Source: Candidatus Thorarchaeota archaeon SMTZ1-45
GTDB taxonomy: Archaea > Asgardarchaeota > Thorarchaeia > Thorarchaeales > Thorarchaeaceae
Direction of reading: 5' to 3'
NCBI GenBank assembly: GCA_001563335.1
Contig: LRSL01000013.1
Span: forward strand, 1-64,000
Length of the DNA stretch: 64,000 nucleotides
The first letter of the stretch is position 1. Each line of letters opens with the position of its first letter. This document shows positions 45,377-53,985 of this stretch, one piece after another. The position numbers were made by a program, and so were the translations under genes. Below the pieces are notes generated by a model, which had not been told where the DNA came from, searched no databases, and saw only the letters and a list, made by a program, of their open reading frames with translations.

Positions 45377-45835
45377 CTACCATATCTCAATAGCATCCGT
45401 GCAACAGTATTGCTCACAGACTCTGCAATTCAGTCTATCCGGTGGAAATCTCCGACATTTCTCTAGATTGATGATTTTCGATATGCCATTCTCAACCCTA
45501 AACACTGTGTCTGTACTCATGGCGGCTTTTCCCTCACTCGTAGGAGGTTCTGCTGCGACGTCCACCGGGCACACTACTACGCAATTGTTACATCCTGTGC
45601 ATTTACTCTCATCAAGTTTTATTCCGGTTGCTTCTGCAGAGAGCATCGGGGCAACTAGCTCTCTGATCCTTTCAAGGTTCTTTTCGAAACCAGATTCGAG
45701 GAGTGGCGGACAATCATCAGGGGAGATATCTCCTAGAGCAAGCTTTGTGGCAAATGCCATACACGTTTTTGGTTCACAGAGCCGGCAGTTCGTCTTTGGG
45801 AGCAAGTTATAGAGTTCCATTGGGTTGAGTTTCAC
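45377..45835 (-). CDS. Iron-sulfur protein with CdhE-like N-terminal domain
   Basis: 152 residues. The N-terminus copies the [4Fe-4S] module of CdhE (C17, C20, C25, C42; ELYNLLPKTNCRLCEPKTCMAFATKLA). A ferredoxin motif follows (C79, C82, C85, C89: CTGCNNCVVVCP) and a third cysteine group closes the protein (C127, C137, C140, C144, C145). Probable electron carrier between the FwdB-like protein, the Hdr module and CODH/ACS. It starts the operon to FwdB-like and CooC and is divergent from the HdrA gene. Confidence 0.85.
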   Translation of the reverse strand: MKLNPMELYNLLPKTNCRLCEPKTCMAFATKLALGDISPDDCPPLLESGFEKNLERIRELVAPMLSAEATGIKLDESKCTGCNNCVVVCPVDVAAEPPTSEGKAAMSTDTVFRVENGISKIINLEKCRRFPPDRLNCRVCEQYCCTDAIEIW

Positions 45836-45956
45836 TGTCTTATCTCCGTTATAGCTTATTTTGATATATCACAAGAATTATCCGGTATGACACAAGTCGT
45901 AACTAGTTGTCCTATACAGCTTTCCATATGGAACATTGAACAAATTGGTGTAGCTC

Positions 45957-48386
45957 TTGAGCCGCAGTAAAAAGTCATCGAAAAAGGAAACGAAGAAGGA
46001 TAAACTAGCTGTCTTTCTATGTCGCTGTGGTTCTAATATTGCCGATACAATTGATATCGACTCATTAAGGGAAAAATACGAAACCCAAGGAATTCCCCTT
46101 GTTGACGTTGACGACCACCTTTGTTCTGAACAAGGCGTCTATGATTTAATTGAGAAAATTAAGAAGAGTAGAGCCAAACGTGTTGTTATTGCTGGATGTT
46201 CACCGCTTCTCCACAGAGAGCTATTTGCAGATGCAGTGAAAGAGGCTGGAATTGACCCTGGTCATTTACACATGGCAAACATTCGTGAGCAGTGTAGTTG
46301 GGTTCACTACGACGATCCAGAAGCAGCAACGAAAAAAGCCGCTGCAATAATTGACACTGGGATTGCTGAGGTTCGTGATGCTAACCCAATCCCAACCCAA
46401 GGACTTCCAATGACACAACGAGTTATGATAGTTGGAGGTGGGGTTGCTGGAATTACAAGTGCACTTGAGCTTGCTGATGCAGGTATAGATACTGTGATTG
46501 TTGAACGTGAAGGTTTTCTTGGCGGCCATATGGCAAAGTGGGACAAACTTTTCCCAACATTCGACTGTAGTATTTGTATACTAGGACCAATGATGGCAAG
46601 AATGGCGCGTCATCCTAATATTAGAATCATGACTCTGACTGAAGTGACTGATGTACGCGGCAACGTTGGTCGATATCGAGTTACTGTGAAGCAGAAGCCT
46701 CGATATGTGGACATAGAAACCTGTACAGGATGCAACAGATGCCTTGAAGTTTGTCCCGTTGAAGTTGCTGATGAGTATAACAATGGTCTTGGAAAACGAA
46801 AGGCTATGGTTCGACCATCAATCGATGCAGTGCCAATTGCTCCATACATAGACCCCAACAACTGCATTGGATGCCAGTCATGTTCTGGGGTATGTGAACC
46901 AAAATCTCTCCGATATGATGAGCTCGAGCAGACTGAGGTCATTGAGGTGGGAGCTGTTATTCTTGCTACAGGCTTTCAACCATTTGATCCCACTATCGTG
47001 GAAGAATTTGGTTATGGTCAGATTCCAGACGTCATAACATCACTTGAGCTTGAACGATTAGTCAATCCTGAAGGTCCAAGCGGGGGAAAACTTGTACGTC
47101 CCTCAAATGGAAAACCTCCTCGAAATATTGTATTTGTGCCATGCGTTGGAAGTCGGTCACACAGATTCAATCGTCCATATTGCAGTAGAGTCTGCTGCAC
47201 TGCTGCGGTTAAAGAAGTGATGCAGGTTAAACAACAATTGCCTGATTGTGAGGCTTATGTCTTTTATACAGACATGCGTGTGTTTGGTAAAGGCCAAGAG
47301 GAACTGTATGTTCGAGCTGCCGATGAATACAAGATTAATTTCATCCGAGGAACCATAGAAGTTGTCCATGACCCAATTTCAGGTACGGTTTCAGTTCGAG
47401 CTGAGGACACTCTTGTGAGAAAAATGCTTGAGTTTGAAACCGACTTGATTGTCCTAATGATTGGTATGGATGCTGAACCAAGCAATATAGAACTCTCAAG
47501 AATGTTCAAAACACCTCTGGATGAGAATGGATTCTTTCTTGAACAACATCCCAAACTTGGTCCCAGTACAACTGCCTCAAAAGGAGTTTTTCTTGCTGGA
47601 GTTTCTCAAGGTCCAAAGGACATTGCGGATACAGTAGCACATGCAGGTTTAGCTGCTTCCAAGGTGAAAACACTGCTTACTTCTGGCGATATAATTACTG
47701 AAGCATGTATCCCCTCCTTTAACCAAGATCTTTGTATTAGTTGTAGATTATGTGAACAGATCTGTACACCCAAAGCAATCAAGTTCAGCGACGAGAATAT
47801 ACCTGAAGTTGATCTTGCTGCATGTCGTGGTTGTGGGGCTTGTGCTGCGGCATGTCCTTCTGGCGCACTTGACTTACCCTGCTTATCGAATGAACAACTC
47901 GAGAATGCGACAAAGGCAGCAATTGAGTTCAACCCCCTTAAACCTGCAATCGTGGGATATCTCTGTCGTTGGTGTGCTTACATTGCAGCTGACAGAGCTG
48001 GAACTGCTCGTATGAAATATCCGCCCAACGTAATTCCTATACAAGTACCTTGCACAGGTCGAATCAATGTTGATACCCTTCTCACTGCGTTTGCTGAAGG
48101 TGCTGATGGTGTTACAGTCATGGGATGTCACATTCAAGACTGTCATTACAGATCAGGTGCTCGTTATGCAAAGGATAGGACTGATAATATGCGAGAAATA
48201 CTTGAGGTTGCAGGTATTGATCGGCGTAGATTGTATTTTGGTAGTGCGTCTGCATCAGAAGCAGATAGTTTTGCAGAACAAATAACTCAGTTCGTTAATG
48301 ATATTGTCAAACTAGGTCCACTTGGAAAGGAATCGCCTCGTAATTTGATTGGAAAACAAGATGTAGAAGGAGTTCCTGGGAGGTGA
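45957..48386 (+). CDS. hdrA: HdrA-MvhD fusion, heterodisulfide reductase-type flavoprotein
   Basis: 809 residues. HdrA is the FAD subunit performing electron bifurcation in Hdr complexes. An N-terminal HdrA domain (LCRCG, C22/C24), FAD motif VGGGVAGITSALELADAG (159-176), two ferredoxin motifs (C256-C266, C303-C313), two more near 600-640 (CISCRLCEQIC, CRGCGACAAACP), and a C-terminal MvhD domain (YLCRWCAYIAADRAG ... VMGCHIQDCHY) with a [2Fe-2S]-type site. In methanogens MvhD links hydrogenase to HdrA. The start is TTG at 45957. HdrB and HdrC are not in the window. Confidence 0.93.
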   Translation: MSRSKKSSKKETKKDKLAVFLCRCGSNIADTIDIDSLREKYETQGIPLVDVDDHLCSEQGVYDLIEKIKKSRAKRVVIAGCSPLLHRELFADAVKEAGIDPGHLHMANIREQCSWVHYDDPEAATKKAAAIIDTGIAEVRDANPIPTQGLPMTQRVMIVGGGVAGITSALELADAGIDTVIVEREGFLGGHMAKWDKLFPTFDCSICILGPMMARMARHPNIRIMTLTEVTDVRGNVGRYRVTVKQKPRYVDIETCTGCNRCLEVCPVEVADEYNNGLGKRKAMVRPSIDAVPIAPYIDPNNCIGCQSCSGVCEPKSLRYDELEQTEVIEVGAVILATGFQPFDPTIVEEFGYGQIPDVITSLELERLVNPEGPSGGKLVRPSNGKPPRNIVFVPCVGSRSHRFNRPYCSRVCCTAAVKEVMQVKQQLPDCEAYVFYTDMRVFGKGQEELYVRAADEYKINFIRGTIEVVHDPISGTVSVRAEDTLVRKMLEFETDLIVLMIGMDAEPSNIELSRMFKTPLDENGFFLEQHPKLGPSTTASKGVFLAGVSQGPKDIADTVAHAGLAASKVKTLLTSGDIITEACIPSFNQDLCISCRLCEQICTPKAIKFSDENIPEVDLAACRGCGACAAACPSGALDLPCLSNEQLENATKAAIEFNPLKPAIVGYLCRWCAYIAADRAGTARMKYPPNVIPIQVPCTGRINVDTLLTAFAEGADGVTVMGCHIQDCHYRSGARYAKDRTDNMREILEVAGIDRRRLYFGSASASEADSFAEQITQFVNDIVKLGPLGKESPRNLIGKQDVEGVPGR

Positions 48387-48390
48387 TTAT

Positions 48391-49743
48391 ATGGACAAAT
48401 CTCGTGTTCTGATTGGTGAGAAGCCTGTCATCTCAATGGATGTAGTTGATGGCAAGATTCGACTGACATGGGAAACCTCACTTCTCAAAAGAACACTTGA
48501 TCATAACATCTCAAAGTGTGTCGGCTGTAGCCTATGCTTGCCATGTCCTTGGGAGGCAATCACCCTTGGTCCAATACAAGAAACTGCATCAGGTCGCATT
48601 GAGGGTGCGCCATTGGTAAATGTAGACCCAGATGTCTGTACCTTCTGCGGTTTGTGTGACTCCTCTTGCATTTTTGGAGCATTTGAAGCAAAGTATGAAG
48701 GTGACAGTGCAGTCAATGAGTTCATTCGGATTGAAGGAACACACGAGATTGATGAGGAAAAATGTGCTCCCTGTTTATTATGCGCCAAGATTTGTCCCAC
48801 AGACTCTCTTGAAGTAGAGGTCAAGGTTGATCGAAAAGAGAGTCTTGTGACCTACAAAGGTGAAGAACATGCTGAAGGTACAATAAAAGTAGATGAGGAT
48901 AAGTGTTCGTATTGTGGTCTCTGCGAGCTTTTGTGTCCTGAAGCTATCAAGATTTTCTGGTCTGACGAAGTAAAACCTCCTGACTTCAGACCAGCGGTTG
49001 GAATTAGAGTCGATGAGGATCACTGCGATTATTGTGGTCTTTGTCAAGATATCTGTCCTGATGATGCGATTGAGGTAAAATGCACCGAGTCGAGCACTCG
49101 AGAGATAAAGCAACCAACCATAACTGGAAAGTTGACACATAACGATGAAACCTGCTTGAAATGTGGACTGTGTGCAATTGTCTGCCCATATGAGGCATTG
49201 AAGGTTGAAAAACCATTCACAGGGGAAGTCAAAATTCCTCAACTTGAGAAATGTGATCCAACAGGATGCAATAACTGCTTCAATATATGTCCAGTAGATG
49301 CAATCTACCCTACCGGCACAGCAGATAAGATTGCCATACTTGACCATTGTGTTTACTGTGGAGCTTGCGAACATTCCTGTCCCTATGATGTTCTTGATGT
49401 GCAGCGAGAGGGATACAAGCTAGATGAGCTCGAGCGAGAAAGAGAATGGGAACGTGCACGTAGGCTCTTCTTTGATGCAGTCATAGGTAAAGATCCACCA
49501 CCAAGTGGTCTCTTTGAGAGAGATATTTCTGTAAAACCTATTCAGAGACTTCAGGTTAAGACATCATCCCGAAAAGATTGGGAATCTGAAGATGGTGAAC
49601 GAAATAGAGCTATGTTGTCTGCAAAGCGAGTTAAAGAATTACTGAAAGATGATCCTCGTCTACATCTACAGCTTGAACGGGGTAACACTGAGAAAGTTGT
49701 TGAAAGGATTAGGAACTCTCAAGAAGTGACTCAAGAGGAGTGA
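48391..49743 (+). CDS. Polyferredoxin with eight [4Fe-4S] motifs
   Basis: 450 residues. Eight cysteine groups occur in order: CVGCSLCLPCP, CTFCGLCDSSC, CAPCLLCAKICP, CSYCGLCELLCP, CDYCGLCQDICP, CLKCGLCAIVCP, CDPTGCNNCFNICP and CVYCGACEHSCP. It resembles FwdF/MvhB polyferredoxins. A charged ~100-residue helical tail follows. It starts 4 bp after the HdrA-MvhD stop with GGAGGTGA, so the two form an operon. Its 3' end overlaps the convergent FwdD-like gene by 35 bp. Confidence 0.92.
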   Translation: MDKSRVLIGEKPVISMDVVDGKIRLTWETSLLKRTLDHNISKCVGCSLCLPCPWEAITLGPIQETASGRIEGAPLVNVDPDVCTFCGLCDSSCIFGAFEAKYEGDSAVNEFIRIEGTHEIDEEKCAPCLLCAKICPTDSLEVEVKVDRKESLVTYKGEEHAEGTIKVDEDKCSYCGLCELLCPEAIKIFWSDEVKPPDFRPAVGIRVDEDHCDYCGLCQDICPDDAIEVKCTESSTREIKQPTITGKLTHNDETCLKCGLCAIVCPYEALKVEKPFTGEVKIPQLEKCDPTGCNNCFNICPVDAIYPTGTADKIAILDHCVYCGACEHSCPYDVLDVQREGYKLDELEREREWERARRLFFDAVIGKDPPPSGLFERDISVKPIQRLQVKTSSRKDWESEDGERNRAMLSAKRVKELLKDDPRLHLQLERGNTEKVVERIRNSQEVTQEE

Positions 49744-50107
49744 CTTCATCTTCAGTTCTAGTTACTGTTAAAGAAACTCCATGAAATTGTGGTGGTGAAT
49801 CATCAACTGGAATCGAAACGAGTGCAAGAGCCCAGGGACCATATGGGATGACTGCTAATCCCTCAGTGACTTTCTCATCACTATAAGCAGCTAGAACAAT
49901 ATGTCCTGCTTTAGATTTGATACTCGCATGACCTCCATCCTTAAGACCCAATCTCTGTAGATCGACCTTGTTCAATCTCACTCTAGCTGCACTGGTGAGG
50001 AACTCATTTGAGAGGATATTTCTAGCAGACTCTACATCCGCTTCAAAGGAGTGAGCAATGACTAGCTTCAGCTCAACATGTGGGAATAGAAAATCACCTA
50101 ATGCCAT
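49709..50107 (-). CDS. FwdD-like molybdopterin-dinucleotide-binding protein
   Basis: About 132 residues. The beta-barrel pattern of subunit D of formylmethanofuran dehydrogenase is visible: SAARVRLNKVDLQRLGLKDGGHASIKSKAGHIVLAA and GLAVIPYGPWALALVSIP ... FHGVSLTV. In FwdD this domain covers the pterin cofactor of FwdB. The start is unsure: ATG 50107 fits, ATG 50146 is in frame, and the conserved part begins near VELKLVIAHS. It is separated from the FwdB-like gene by HdrA and the polyferredoxin, on the same strand as FwdB. Confidence 0.82.
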   Translation of the reverse strand: MALGDFLFPHVELKLVIAHSFEADVESARNILSNEFLTSAARVRLNKVDLQRLGLKDGGHASIKSKAGHIVLAAYSDEKVTEGLAVIPYGPWALALVSIPVDDSPPQFHGVSLTVTRTEDEVTPLESLLESS

Positions 50108-50194
50108 ATCTAAGTCATCCGAGCTATCGTGTATTTTATGATGCATATTATGTTTCTGTTATCACGATTTATCTATTGAGCCGCAATCAGCACG

Positions 50195-50208
50195 CTTTTT
50201 TAACATAT
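50195..50208 (+). promoter_or_regulatory. TATA box of the DUF166 gene
   Basis: TTTTTTAACATATG lies about 40 bp before the GTG at 50242. GGTGG follows at 50232-50236 as the ribosome site. Confidence 0.5.
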
Positions 50209-50241
50209 GAGCGTTGGATTTCTAATTCACAGGTGGTTTCA

Positions 50242-51024
50242 GTGCGAATCGGAACGATATATGGCGATGTGTTTGCGGAACGAGTCATTGGAAATCTGAT
50301 CAATTTCAAGACATTCTGTGAGGGTTGCGAGCCTGTTTGTGCTGAGTGCAGGAGTGGCTATGGTTCGTTTGTTGGTGATATTGTAAGCATTCACCCCACT
50401 GATCCTCCCTCTCCAACTATGATTGAAAATCCTGAAGAGTTCATTAAGAACCTAAATCTAACTCCCTGCGATCTTCTCCTGATTGTAGCAATCCATCATG
50501 ATCTCCTAGCAGCTGTCGATTTGTTGGTTGAAGCCACTGGTGCAAAGGCGGTCTTAGTACCAATAGAAGATCCCACTTGGGTGCCACCTGGTTTAAGAGC
50601 GCAAGTGAAAGAAACTCTGGACAATATAGGTATTGAATCAGCTTTTCCCAAACCATTCTGTACACTTGAACTTGGAGAAGGGAAGCTAATCGATGAATTC
50701 ATCCAGACCTATAAAATCGGAAGTCCAATTCACTATGTAGACATGAATGACGATGTAATTGCTGAAATTGGTCCAGTAAGGTCCGCCCCATGCGGTTGCA
50801 CTTGGTATGTAAGTCAAAAAATCAGAGGGAAATCAATATCTGATACTGATGCACTATTTGATGAGATTGCGAAAGCACACCACTCATATCCGTGTACTGC
50901 ATCAATGGCAAAGGATAGAGAGATTGGAGATGCTCTCCTTCATATTGCTGGATACAATGCACGCTATGCAGTCTGTAATGCGACTGGGATTAAGGATTGC
51001 AAGTTCTCCACCGACAAAAACTGA
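50242..51024 (+). CDS. DUF166 family protein
   Basis: 260 residues from GTG 50242, which follows GGTGG; the frame is open to 50080 but family sequence begins here. DUF166 features are clear: FAERVIGNLINFKTFCEGCEPVCAECRSGYG with a cysteine cluster, and later APCGCTWYV and HHSYPCTASM. At least eight conserved Cys suggest metal or Fe-S binding. DUF166 is found mainly in archaea that use the Wood-Ljungdahl pathway or methanogenesis; its activity is not known to me. It pairs with the DUF3786 gene 10 bp downstream. Confidence 0.85.
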   Translation: MRIGTIYGDVFAERVIGNLINFKTFCEGCEPVCAECRSGYGSFVGDIVSIHPTDPPSPTMIENPEEFIKNLNLTPCDLLLIVAIHHDLLAAVDLLVEATGAKAVLVPIEDPTWVPPGLRAQVKETLDNIGIESAFPKPFCTLELGEGKLIDEFIQTYKIGSPIHYVDMNDDVIAEIGPVRSAPCGCTWYVSQKIRGKSISDTDALFDEIAKAHHSYPCTASMAKDREIGDALLHIAGYNARYAVCNATGIKDCKFSTDKN

Positions 51025-51034
51025 GTGATGATAA

Positions 51035-51676
51035 ATGCCAGACGAGATATACGATTATTGGATGGTCGTAGCAAAGGACCTTGCTGTGAGATTTAATATC
51101 GACCAGTTTGATACGAGCTCTGCTATGTGGAGTTGGGACAATTTCTCTGAGGACATTCAATCTCTGAGGAGTAGGTTAGGACTAGGTGACATGAATGCCG
51201 AGATTCTTGGATTGAGATTAGATTTTGAAACTGGTGAGGTTTATGATGTGCTAGTGGACAAACCTTCACACAGTAGTCGTTTAATACCATACCTGTTCTA
51301 TTACAGTAAAGCAAAGGATGAGGGGATAAGTGGCGAGTGGGTCAAGTTCAATACACTTCGTGGATCTTGGGCATGTAGATACTCATTCGATGAAGAAGAT
51401 GTGGGCAAACTAATCACAGTCTTCAATGAGAATCAGGATGCAATGTTTGCTGCCATTGAGAAATTGGGTGGAAAGCGAGTCGATTTTGGAAACGCTGCGT
51501 TTGAGGTATCATTCCTTCCATATGTGAAGGTGCTCTTGATTTTCGAGGAGGCTGATGAAGAATTCCCTGCAGATGTTAGGTTACTCTATGATTCAAACTC
51601 AGTCTTCTATCTACCACATGAATTACTAGGAACTATCAGTTGGTTTCTCGCGGAACGAGTTATGAAAGCCATCTAA
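51035..51676 (+). CDS. DUF3786 family protein
   Basis: 213 residues with the DUF3786 pattern: RLIPYLFYYSKAKDEGISGEWVKFNTLRG, then LGGKRVDFGNAAFEVSFLPYVKVLLIFEEADEEFPADVRLLYDSNSVFYLPHELL. The family is common in anaerobes with corrinoid proteins and CODH/ACS, but its biochemical role is undefined. It is cotranscribed with the DUF166 gene. The context suggests a maturation or redox role for the Wood-Ljungdahl enzymes; this is inference. Confidence 0.8.
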   Translation: MPDEIYDYWMVVAKDLAVRFNIDQFDTSSAMWSWDNFSEDIQSLRSRLGLGDMNAEILGLRLDFETGEVYDVLVDKPSHSSRLIPYLFYYSKAKDEGISGEWVKFNTLRGSWACRYSFDEEDVGKLITVFNENQDAMFAAIEKLGGKRVDFGNAAFEVSFLPYVKVLLIFEEADEEFPADVRLLYDSNSVFYLPHELLGTISWFLAERVMKAI

Positions 51677-51742
51677 GAATCTGCAAAAAGTGCATTTTAC
51701 ATCACATATCCGTTCGAAAACGAAAAACGAAGTTCCAAATTC

Positions 51743-51758
51743 GCCCTAGGGCTTTTAA
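51743..51758 (+). promoter_or_regulatory. Palindrome next to a TATA-like box
   Basis: GCCCTAGGGC (51743-51752) is a perfect 10 bp palindrome directly before TTTTAAGG. It sits where a BRE/TATA would be for the oxidoreductase at 51871, leaving a leader of about 90 nt. Confidence 0.45.
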
Positions 51759-51870
51759 GGCGGATGTTTTTCAGTATTGCTTGCAAAGTAAACCAGATTT
51801 GTGTTCCTGTTAGTCATTTTTCAGACACATAATCTGGTTAACATGAAAAGTTACAAAGGCGAGGAACAAA

Positions 51871-52929
51871 ATGACTGAAAAAGTTTTGAAGACCGTCTGT
51901 GCTGGAGTAGGTTTTGTTGGCGGTGCAGCTCATGTTCCATCATTCCGTAAGGTACCTAACTCTCAATTATATGGCCTACTAGCCAGGAAGGGTAGGGACA
52001 GTGAGAAGTATGCTTTGAAATTGAAGGAAAAGATGGCGAAGAAAGATAATTTCGACATCAAGATCTACTACGATTGGAGTGATGTCTGTAAAGACCCTGA
52101 AGTTGATGCTGTATGTGTTGCTACACCTACACCATTCCACTATCCAATGGGCAAAGAAGCACTTGAAGGTGGTAAACATGTCTACTTGGAAATGCCAATA
52201 GCTCCAAAACTCAAGGAAGCCGAAGAACTGGGTAAACTTGCGGAGAAGAAGGGCGTGGTCCTCATGCCTATCCTGAATTTCAGACGTTGTCCTGGTTATT
52301 TGAAGGCAAAGGAACTCCTTGATTCTGGTGCGATTGGAAAACCGATTGCTATCACATTTAGAGAGTTTATTGCCGCAGAGGATTTAGCGGACCAGTGGCC
52401 TCTAAGTGGATGGGCTTGGGACATTGAAAAGGCTGGAGGGTATCCAGATTACACGTTATCAGTATGGAGTCTTGATATGCTTCAGTGGTTCTTTGGCAGT
52501 CCTCTCGAAAACGTCCAGTGGACTGCAAACTACAAACCCATAGAAGGGATTAATGATTTCAAAGGTTACCAAACTGTGGGAATAATGAAGTTTGCCAATG
52601 GCGTAGTTGGTACAACAATGCTTGGATCAACTGTAGCAAAAGGTCTAGATCTCAGCAGGTTTGAGATTTTTGGAAACAATGGCAAAACCATTCTTGTTGA
52701 TTGGATTCCAAGTAAAAACCGAGAGGTCTTTGATGTAACCCTCTTTGGTAAGGATGATGATAAAGAGAATTGGCAGGTTGAAGGACCGGGTCCACAAATT
52801 TGGGGACACAAACAAATGATCTCTCACTTCGTCCAAGCGTGTCTTGGTAACGAGAAACCCGAGTGTGGCTACAAAGATGCAATTGCAGCACAAAAGTGGG
52901 CAGATAAGATTGTAAGCAATCTTATGTAA
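51871..52929 (+). CDS. Gfo/Idh/MocA family oxidoreductase 1
   Basis: NAD(P)-dependent dehydrogenase with an N-terminal Rossmann fold (CAGVGFVGGAAHVPSF) and a C-terminal alpha/beta domain. 352 residues. The usual EKP catalytic motif is altered to YLEMPIAP, so Lys is Met, while GGYPDYTLSVWSLDMLQWFFG matches the substrate-site helix. Substrate probably a sugar or polyol derivative; activity may be modified. GGCGAGG precedes the ATG. A terminator follows, so it is monocistronic. Confidence 0.85.
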   Translation: MTEKVLKTVCAGVGFVGGAAHVPSFRKVPNSQLYGLLARKGRDSEKYALKLKEKMAKKDNFDIKIYYDWSDVCKDPEVDAVCVATPTPFHYPMGKEALEGGKHVYLEMPIAPKLKEAEELGKLAEKKGVVLMPILNFRRCPGYLKAKELLDSGAIGKPIAITFREFIAAEDLADQWPLSGWAWDIEKAGGYPDYTLSVWSLDMLQWFFGSPLENVQWTANYKPIEGINDFKGYQTVGIMKFANGVVGTTMLGSTVAKGLDLSRFEIFGNNGKTILVDWIPSKNREVFDVTLFGKDDDKENWQVEGPGPQIWGHKQMISHFVQACLGNEKPECGYKDAIAAQKWADKIVSNLM

Positions 52930-52946
52930 CGAGGTCTATCTAATAT

Positions 52947-52978
52947 AGAGGGGGATTTCCCCTCTTATCCTATTTTTT
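52947..52978 (+). terminator. Terminator hairpin
   Basis: AGAGGGG (52947-52953), a 5 nt loop, CCCCTCT (52959-52965), then TATCCTATTTTTTC. Similar in form to the tfb terminator. Confidence 0.75.
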
Positions 52979-52994
52979 CATTGGTATACTGGCT

Positions 52995-53975
52995 CTACTT
53001 CCAAATATGGATAGAAACCTTTTCGTCTTCAATTTTCAAATATGAACCACGTGTGCTCAGCCAACATCCCGCATCAGCAACCATTGTTTCCTGACTAATA
53101 TATGGTGTATGACCATGACCACTAATCAGGAACTCGTCATCCTTTAGATCCACTGTAAGTGAGGCCGCCTTTCGCTTTATTTGATTCGCCTCATTTGCTA
53201 GGCGAGGTGGCAAGGATGTTCTATTCGGATATGGATCGATATTTCGAAGCATTTGTTCCCAGTCTGTGTTGAACTTCTCTATCTCGCTTAACAACCTTGA
53301 ACTTCTATGAGCAACATCTTCAATATCACTTACTTCTTTGAGCAACTCCCATTCATATTGTAGCCCTTTCTTTTCCTCTTTCATACTTCCATCAAGAGGT
53401 CCAGCGAGCTCCTTTTCAATAGCTATCTGAGTTTCGTGACTAATATTTCTCACTTTATTTCTCGTCTTCTCTGGTAGGGTTTCAGCAAAACGATAGATTA
53501 TATTCCATACATCTGAAAGGTCTTGATCACCACTGTCCACAAGACACATAGCTTGACTAAAGACCTCGTAGAAACTTAATGCAGACCAATAGTCGATTTG
53601 ATGACCATGAATGAATCTTAGTTTAAGTCCATCGCTCTGAATCTCTAGGGTTTCTGAAACCTTATCTAATACTCCTGTGGAGCTCTCAGGAACTAAAGAA
53701 GAGTTCTGATTCAGTATGCTGAGAATTGCATAGTCATGATTTCCTACCAAGTAATTCTTCGTCATATCTAGTCCACTAAGCTCTGTGAGAACATCTAAAT
53801 TCTGTTGCAAAACGTGTGAGTTTGTATATCTCCACAAATCCAGAATATCTCCAAGCAAAACAATACGAGAAATATCACTCTGATTAGGTTCCAGGAATTG
53901 GTGGATAAATTCATAGAATCCCGATTTATTTGCCATTTGACTTCCCAAATGCAGGTCAGCTAAAACGATAATCAT
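52995..53975 (-). CDS. Calcineurin-like metallophosphoesterase
   Basis: 326 residues from ATG 53975 with TGAGGAAG upstream. Metal-binding motifs in order: ADLHLGS (D-x-H), LLGDILDLW (GD), VGNHD (GNHD), FIHGHQIDYW (GH) and ISGHGHTPYI (GHGH). A helical insert (about 150-260) lies between GH and GHGH. It resembles UDP-2,3-diacylglucosamine hydrolase-like or general archaeal phosphoesterases; the substrate is unknown. It lies 10 bp after nikR. Confidence 0.85.
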   Translation of the reverse strand: MIIVLADLHLGSQMANKSGFYEFIHQFLEPNQSDISRIVLLGDILDLWRYTNSHVLQQNLDVLTELSGLDMTKNYLVGNHDYAILSILNQNSSLVPESSTGVLDKVSETLEIQSDGLKLRFIHGHQIDYWSALSFYEVFSQAMCLVDSGDQDLSDVWNIIYRFAETLPEKTRNKVRNISHETQIAIEKELAGPLDGSMKEEKKGLQYEWELLKEVSDIEDVAHRSSRLLSEIEKFNTDWEQMLRNIDPYPNRTSLPPRLANEANQIKRKAASLTVDLKDDEFLISGHGHTPYISQETMVADAGCWLSTRGSYLKIEDEKVSIHIWK

Positions 53976-53985
53976 GCTATCTTCC

